Assembly (NCBI GenBank): GCA_027067085.1
Contig: JAMOMM010000437.1
Location: 1-7,413, forward strand
Direction of reading: 5' to 3'
DNA length: 7,413 nt
From: Hyphomicrobiales bacterium
Lineage (GTDB): Bacteria; Pseudomonadota; Alphaproteobacteria; Rhizobiales; Aestuariivirgaceae
Translations under genes and position numbers: made by a program
Part shown: positions 4,633 to 7,413 of the stretch, piece by piece
Layout: each line of letters opens with the position of its first letter
How positions within the stretch are numbered: the stretch's first letter is position 1
Notes under the pieces: model-generated
What the model was told of the DNA's origin: nothing
The model's input: only the letters and a program-made list of their open reading frames with translations
Database searches by the model: none

Positions 4633-6009
4633 TCAATGCTTTTCTAACTCATGTGGCAACAATTCATCCAACTCTTGTGGCAAGATTAAATTTAAGAAAA
4701 TTGCAATAAATGCCGCTGGCAACAAACCAGATGTCATCAAAATTTTGGCCGTGTCAGGCAAGTATTGCAACGCTTTTGGTTCCAACTGAAGGCCAAGGCC
4801 CACCGCAAGGGAAATGGCGAAAATCATCATATTTCGACGGTTCCAGTTTACATCTGCAAGCATTGAGATACCCGCTGAAGCAACCATGCCAAACATCATA
4901 ATCACACCACCACCCAGCACTTCAATTGGAATGGTGGAAATTGCGGCGCCAACCTTTGGTATTAAACCAGCAAGAATGAGAAAAATTGCGCCGATGGTAA
5001 CAACCGTGCGGCTCATCACCCCTGTCATCGCAATCAAACCGACGTTTTGCGAAAATGATGTATTTGGCAATGCACCAAAGAAACCAGCGATCGTTGTACC
5101 GATACCATCGGCAAATGTTGCGCCAGAAATTTCTTTTGCTGTTGCTTCACGTTTAGCACCGCCTTTGGTAATACCAGAAACATCACCAACCGTTTCAATG
5201 GCTGAAATAATTGCCATCAGACAAAAGCCAACAACAGCAGCGGTTGTAAATTCAACACCGAATGCAAAGGGTTTTGGGAGTGAAAATACCGCTGCCTTAG
5301 CAATGTTACCAAAGCTGACCATGCCCATGAAGTAAGCGAATATGTAACCTGCAATTAGGCCGAGCAGAATAGCGGCAACTGACCACATGCCTTTGGTGAA
5401 AAATTTAAACCCAAGGGTCGTGAAGATAACAACAAGAGCAACTGACCAATTTTGCAGACTACCAAATTCTTCCTTGCCCATCGCAGGATAACCACCAGCG
5501 GCATAAACAATACCCACCTTAACCAGCGCCAAGCCGATCATAAGCACCACAAGACCTGTAACTAACGGGGGCAATGCAAACCTGATTTTGCCAATAAACA
5601 ATCCAAGAATAGTATGGAAAATGCCGCCCACGATAACACCGCCCATAAGGATGGCCATGGCATCAACGCCTTTGCCTGCTACCAACGGAATCATAATTGG
5701 GATAAAAGCAAAGCTTGTACCCTGCACAATTGGCAATTTTGCGCCAACAGGGCCCATACCTATGGTTTGAATAAGTGTCGCGATACCTGCAAACAAAATC
5801 GACATCTGGATCATATAAATCAAACTTGGAAAGTCTGGCGAGTTTGATCCAAAACCAAACCCTGCCGCGCCTGCAATGATAATAGCGGGCGTGACATTTG
5901 AAACAAACATCGCCAACACATGCTGAATACCCAGTGGTATCGCTTTATGTAGCGGCGGTGTGTAATTTGGATCACGTAATTGTTCGGGCGTCCCCAGCGA
6001 GCTAGACAT
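4633..6009 (-). CDS. NCS2 family nucleobase permease, xanthine/urate type
   Basis: A 458-residue polytopic inner-membrane transporter of the nucleobase:cation symporter-2 (uracil/xanthine permease) family, of normal length. Visible landmarks, by comparison with E. coli XanQ and UraA: QHVLAM (29-34, His30), the TM3 segment PIVQGTSFAF (93-102), SAIETVGD (269-276, Glu272), ADGIGTTIAGFFGALPNTSF (300-319, Asp301), and the signature QNVGLIAMTGVMSR (321-334). Gln321-Asn322 and the T-G-x-x-S-R ending fit the purine (xanthine/uric acid) branch better than uracil carriers, which have Glu-Asn followed by T-R. It probably imports xanthine or urate using the proton gradient; the exact substrate is not settled. 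GGAGGG (6023-6018) eight bases before the ATG supports the start. It is convergent with ybaN. Confidence 0.95.
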   Translation of the reverse strand: MSSSLGTPEQLRDPNYTPPLHKAIPLGIQHVLAMFVSNVTPAIIIAGAAGFGFGSNSPDFPSLIYMIQMSILFAGIATLIQTIGMGPVGAKLPIVQGTSFAFIPIMIPLVAGKGVDAMAILMGGVIVGGIFHTILGLFIGKIRFALPPLVTGLVVLMIGLALVKVGIVYAAGGYPAMGKEEFGSLQNWSVALVVIFTTLGFKFFTKGMWSVAAILLGLIAGYIFAYFMGMVSFGNIAKAAVFSLPKPFAFGVEFTTAAVVGFCLMAIISAIETVGDVSGITKGGAKREATAKEISGATFADGIGTTIAGFFGALPNTSFSQNVGLIAMTGVMSRTVVTIGAIFLILAGLIPKVGAAISTIPIEVLGGGVIMMFGMVASAGISMLADVNWNRRNMMIFAISLAVGLGLQLEPKALQYLPDTAKILMTSGLLPAAFIAIFLNLILPQELDELLPHELEKH

Positions 6010-6047
6010 ATTTAATTCCCTCCATCAGCATATCTTAGAAACCAATT

Positions 6048-6076
6048 TATTGCGGCAGATTTCATTGTGCAAAAAT
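6048..6076 (-). promoter_or_regulatory. Candidate promoter of the permease gene
   Basis: On minus, TTGCAC, a 17-base spacer and TAAATT lie about 40 bases before the permease start. Each box matches consensus at only three or four positions. The leader would be too short for a purine riboswitch, and I see none. Confidence 0.3.
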
Positions 6077-6079
6077 TGA

Positions 6080-6106
6080 TGCGATTTATGTTTTTGTTTT
6101 ATCGCA
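6080..6106 (-). terminator. Weak hairpin with T-run after the Lys-rich ORF
   Basis: Arms TGCGAT (6080-6085) and ATCGCA (6101-6106) enclose a 15-base loop. On minus they are followed by ATCAATTTTTG. It is a short stem with a displaced T-run, so a weak terminator at best, in the gap before the permease gene. Confidence 0.25.
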
Positions 6107-6114
6107 AAGTTAGC

Positions 6115-6600
6115 CTAGCGGGGGTTTCTGGCTTTGTCACTCTTGGAATCTAGATTCTCTTTGTCAGGGTTTTGTTGTTTTTTCTGGCGGTTTCGCTTTT
6201 GGGTCCAGCGTTTTACCTTTTTCAAAAACTGCATCAGTTTGTTTGCAAGCTTTGAAGGCTTTTTCTTTTTTGGTAATTTTGCTTGTTTTTTTGCTTGTTT
6301 TTTTGCAGCGGCACAGTCACCTTTTGGCGTTGCAGTAAGGCAAGGTTCAGCAGTTCCGCCAAGGGGCGTTTTTGCTTGTAAATCATTCCAAGTGAGTTGC
6401 TTCTCAAGCGTTAAATTATTGCTAGAGTTTGGTTTGGAGACCTGCACGAGGGCCGTATCAAAACGGCTGTTTGAGTCAGTTTCGCTTGCAACTATCGACC
6501 CTGTTCCCTCCCCAACACCTTCAACCACTTTTGACCACACCCTGTTTTTGCTCGTATCCCTGTTGAAGGAAAGACTAAAAAAACAAGATGTCGGCAGCAA
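6115..6600 (-). CDS. Doubtful Lys/Gln-rich hypothetical protein, 5' end unresolved
   Basis: An open frame of 161 codons with no recognisable domain. The N-terminal half is Ser/Thr/Asn-rich; the C-terminal half is very basic (KKQAKKQAKLPKKKKP at about 99-114, then KKVKRWTQKRNRQKKQQ). Two cysteines flank a short segment before the basic part (PCLTATPKGDC). The frame opens with TTG directly after an in-frame TGA and has no Shine-Dalgarno, so this start is not credible. Another frame just upstream (ATG at 6622) reads MATYFILIAADILFF, a hydrophobic leader, and stops at a run of seven T; losing one T would join it to SLSFNRDTSK of this ORF. The gene may be a frameshifted or decayed secreted protein, or not a gene. 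The opposite-strand frame (Phe-rich) is less plausible. If this is not a gene, 6010-6652 is non-coding. Confidence 0.4.
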   Translation of the reverse strand: MLPTSCFFSLSFNRDTSKNRVWSKVVEGVGEGTGSIVASETDSNSRFDTALVQVSKPNSSNNLTLEKQLTWNDLQAKTPLGGTAEPCLTATPKGDCAAAKKQAKKQAKLPKKKKPSKLANKLMQFLKKVKRWTQKRNRQKKQQNPDKENLDSKSDKARNPR

Positions 6601-6608
6601 TCAGAATA

Positions 6609-6640
6609 AAATACGTAGCCATGTACGTGACTACGTATTT
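6609..6640 (-). terminator. Perfect 10-bp inverted repeat after the methyltransferase gene, probable terminator
   Basis: AAATACGTAG (6609-6618) and CTACGTATTT (6631-6640) are perfect complements around a 12-base loop that contains the further palindrome GTACGT/ACGTAC. It lies 12 bases beyond the methyltransferase stop codon. On minus the stem runs into TATTC, so the T-tract is partly within the stem. Alternatively, it is an operator. Confidence 0.5.
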
Positions 6641-6652
6641 CTGGGGTACTGA

Positions 6653-7413
6653 TTAGTCCTCTACGCTCACTGCTTTTGCGTAGGATTTTTCCATGATAGC
6701 GATAAAAAAGCCATCAGTATCATGGCTATAAGGCGACATGGTTAGGGTCTCTTCATTACCATCAGCAGACTTTGGTGGCTGCGTATTAAAAGCGGTTTTC
6801 CACATGGTTGTGTAGGGAACAACTTTGAAATTTTTATGGTGTTTGAGGAAAAATGCAACTTGATCGTTGTTTTCTTCAGGCAACAATGAACAGGTAATAT
6901 AGACCAACCGACCACCGGGTTTGGTGAGGTTTGCGCCGCTTTCAAGTACGGCTTTTTGGTCCTTAATGCGTTGTTCTAATGTGGCTGGAGATAAACGCCA
7001 TTTTGAATCTGGCTTTCTGCGCCATGCGCCAACGCCTGTGCAGGGTGCATCGAGCAGAACCAAATCCATCTGATCTTTAAGTTCAAACAACCGGCCTTTT
7101 TCTTCGGCACCAATAACTTCAACACTGCTTGCACCTGCGCGCGCGATGCGCTCAAAAATGGGGCGTAAGCGGCGTTTATCGCGGTCATGAGCGTAAATCT
7201 TACCCTCATTTTTCATTGCAGCAGCCAGCGCCAAGGTTTTGCCACCAGCACCTGCACATAGATCCATCACCATATCTTTTGGTGTGGGTGCAGCAAGACC
7301 AGCGGCAATTTGAGAGGCGGTGTCTTGAACTTCATACCAGCCCTTACCGTGGGCAGTTTCAACTTCAACATTGGGCGTGCGACCTGCATTTTCAGGGGCG
7401 TTAATGCGAACAG
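6653..7413 (-). CDS. rsmB: RsmB/NOP family rRNA (cytosine-5) methyltransferase, 5' end outside the window
   Basis: The frame is open from the right edge, giving 252 complete C-terminal residues; the Met at 7273 is internal. Visible order: GWYEVQDTASQIAA (24-37 of the visible part), the entry to the catalytic domain; DLCAGAGGKTLALAA (50-64), the SAM-binding motif I; DAPCTGVGAWRRKPDSKW (121-138), motif IV with Cys124; and GGRLVYITCSLLPEEN (166-181), motif VI with Cys174. Two catalytic cysteines, in PC and TC, are the hallmark of RNA m5C methyltransferases: one forms the covalent adduct with C6 of the cytosine, the other helps release it. The E. coli homologue methylates 16S rRNA C967. The N-terminal NusB-like RNA-binding region, if present, is outside. 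In many alphaproteobacteria this gene lies between guaB and guaA, which would agree with the nearby purine permease, but neither neighbour is visible here. Confidence 0.93.
   Translation of the reverse strand, partial: VRINAPENAGRTPNVEVETAHGKGWYEVQDTASQIAAGLAAPTPKDMVMDLCAGAGGKTLALAAAMKNEGKIYAHDRDKRRLRPIFERIARAGASSVEVIGAEEKGRLFELKDQMDLVLLDAPCTGVGAWRRKPDSKWRLSPATLEQRIKDQKAVLESGANLTKPGGRLVYITCSLLPEENNDQVAFFLKHHKNFKVVPYTTMWKTAFNTQPPKSADGNEETLTMSPYSHDTDGFFIAIMEKSYAKAVSVED

Noticed and set aside
4814..5335. Plus-strand 173-codon frame opposite the permease
   Set aside because: Antisense to conserved transmembrane segments of a clear NCS2 permease, with no family features.
6010..6060. Purine riboswitch ahead of the permease
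   Set aside because: The leader is about 40 bases and shows no three-way junction or conserved riboswitch core.
6134..6652. Plus-strand 172-codon Phe-rich frame
   Set aside because: TTG start without a ribosome binding site. The Phe runs are the complement of Lys codons on the other strand.

Overview
The window looks like a chromosomal segment from an alphaproteobacterium of moderate, AT-leaning base composition. This is inferred from the protein types (an ECF sigma/anti-sigma pair, an RsmB-type methyltransferase, an NCS2 permease, a YbaN/DUF454 protein) and the general style of the genes; no rRNA or tRNA gene is present to confirm it. Nearly all genes lie on the minus strand; only the ybaN-like gene is clearly on plus. 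I see no transposase, integrase, CRISPR array, tRNA or origin.

Right to left, which is the direction of transcription for most genes: (1) 7413-6653, the C-terminal catalytic part of an RsmB/NOP-type rRNA m5C methyltransferase, cut by the window edge and followed by a perfect 10-bp inverted repeat that probably ends the transcript. (2) 6600-6115, a doubtful Lys/Gln-rich ORF whose 5' end looks frameshifted at a run of seven T. (3) 6009-4633, an NCS2 xanthine/urate-type permease. (4) 4266-4628 on plus, a YbaN/DUF454 inner-membrane protein that converges on the permease with a 4-base gap. (5) 4158-3358, a secreted low-complexity protein rich in Asn, Trp, Arg, Pro, Ser and Gly, with tandem NNWRP pentapeptides; it is divergent from ybaN. 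(6) 3122-2565 and 2568-1807, an ECF sigma factor and a single-pass membrane anti-sigma factor, translationally coupled through an ATGA overlap. (7) 1517-888, a DsrE/DsrF/DrsH-like (DsrE2-type) protein with its own promoter and a strong terminator. (8) 684-1, an HSL-family (family IV) alpha/beta hydrolase that runs off the left edge.

The middle section is the most interesting. A membrane-anchored ECF module sits between a secreted, strongly basic Trp/Asn-repeat protein and a putative sulfur-transferase-like DsrE2 protein. This suggests, but does not prove, an envelope- or sulfur/redox-responsive locus. The gap between the repeat-protein gene and the sigma gene holds a 14-bp hairpin whose U-tract and G-U pairs both work only in plus-strand RNA. 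A plausible plus-strand promoter lies directly upstream, so the gap may encode a small RNA of about 65 nt.
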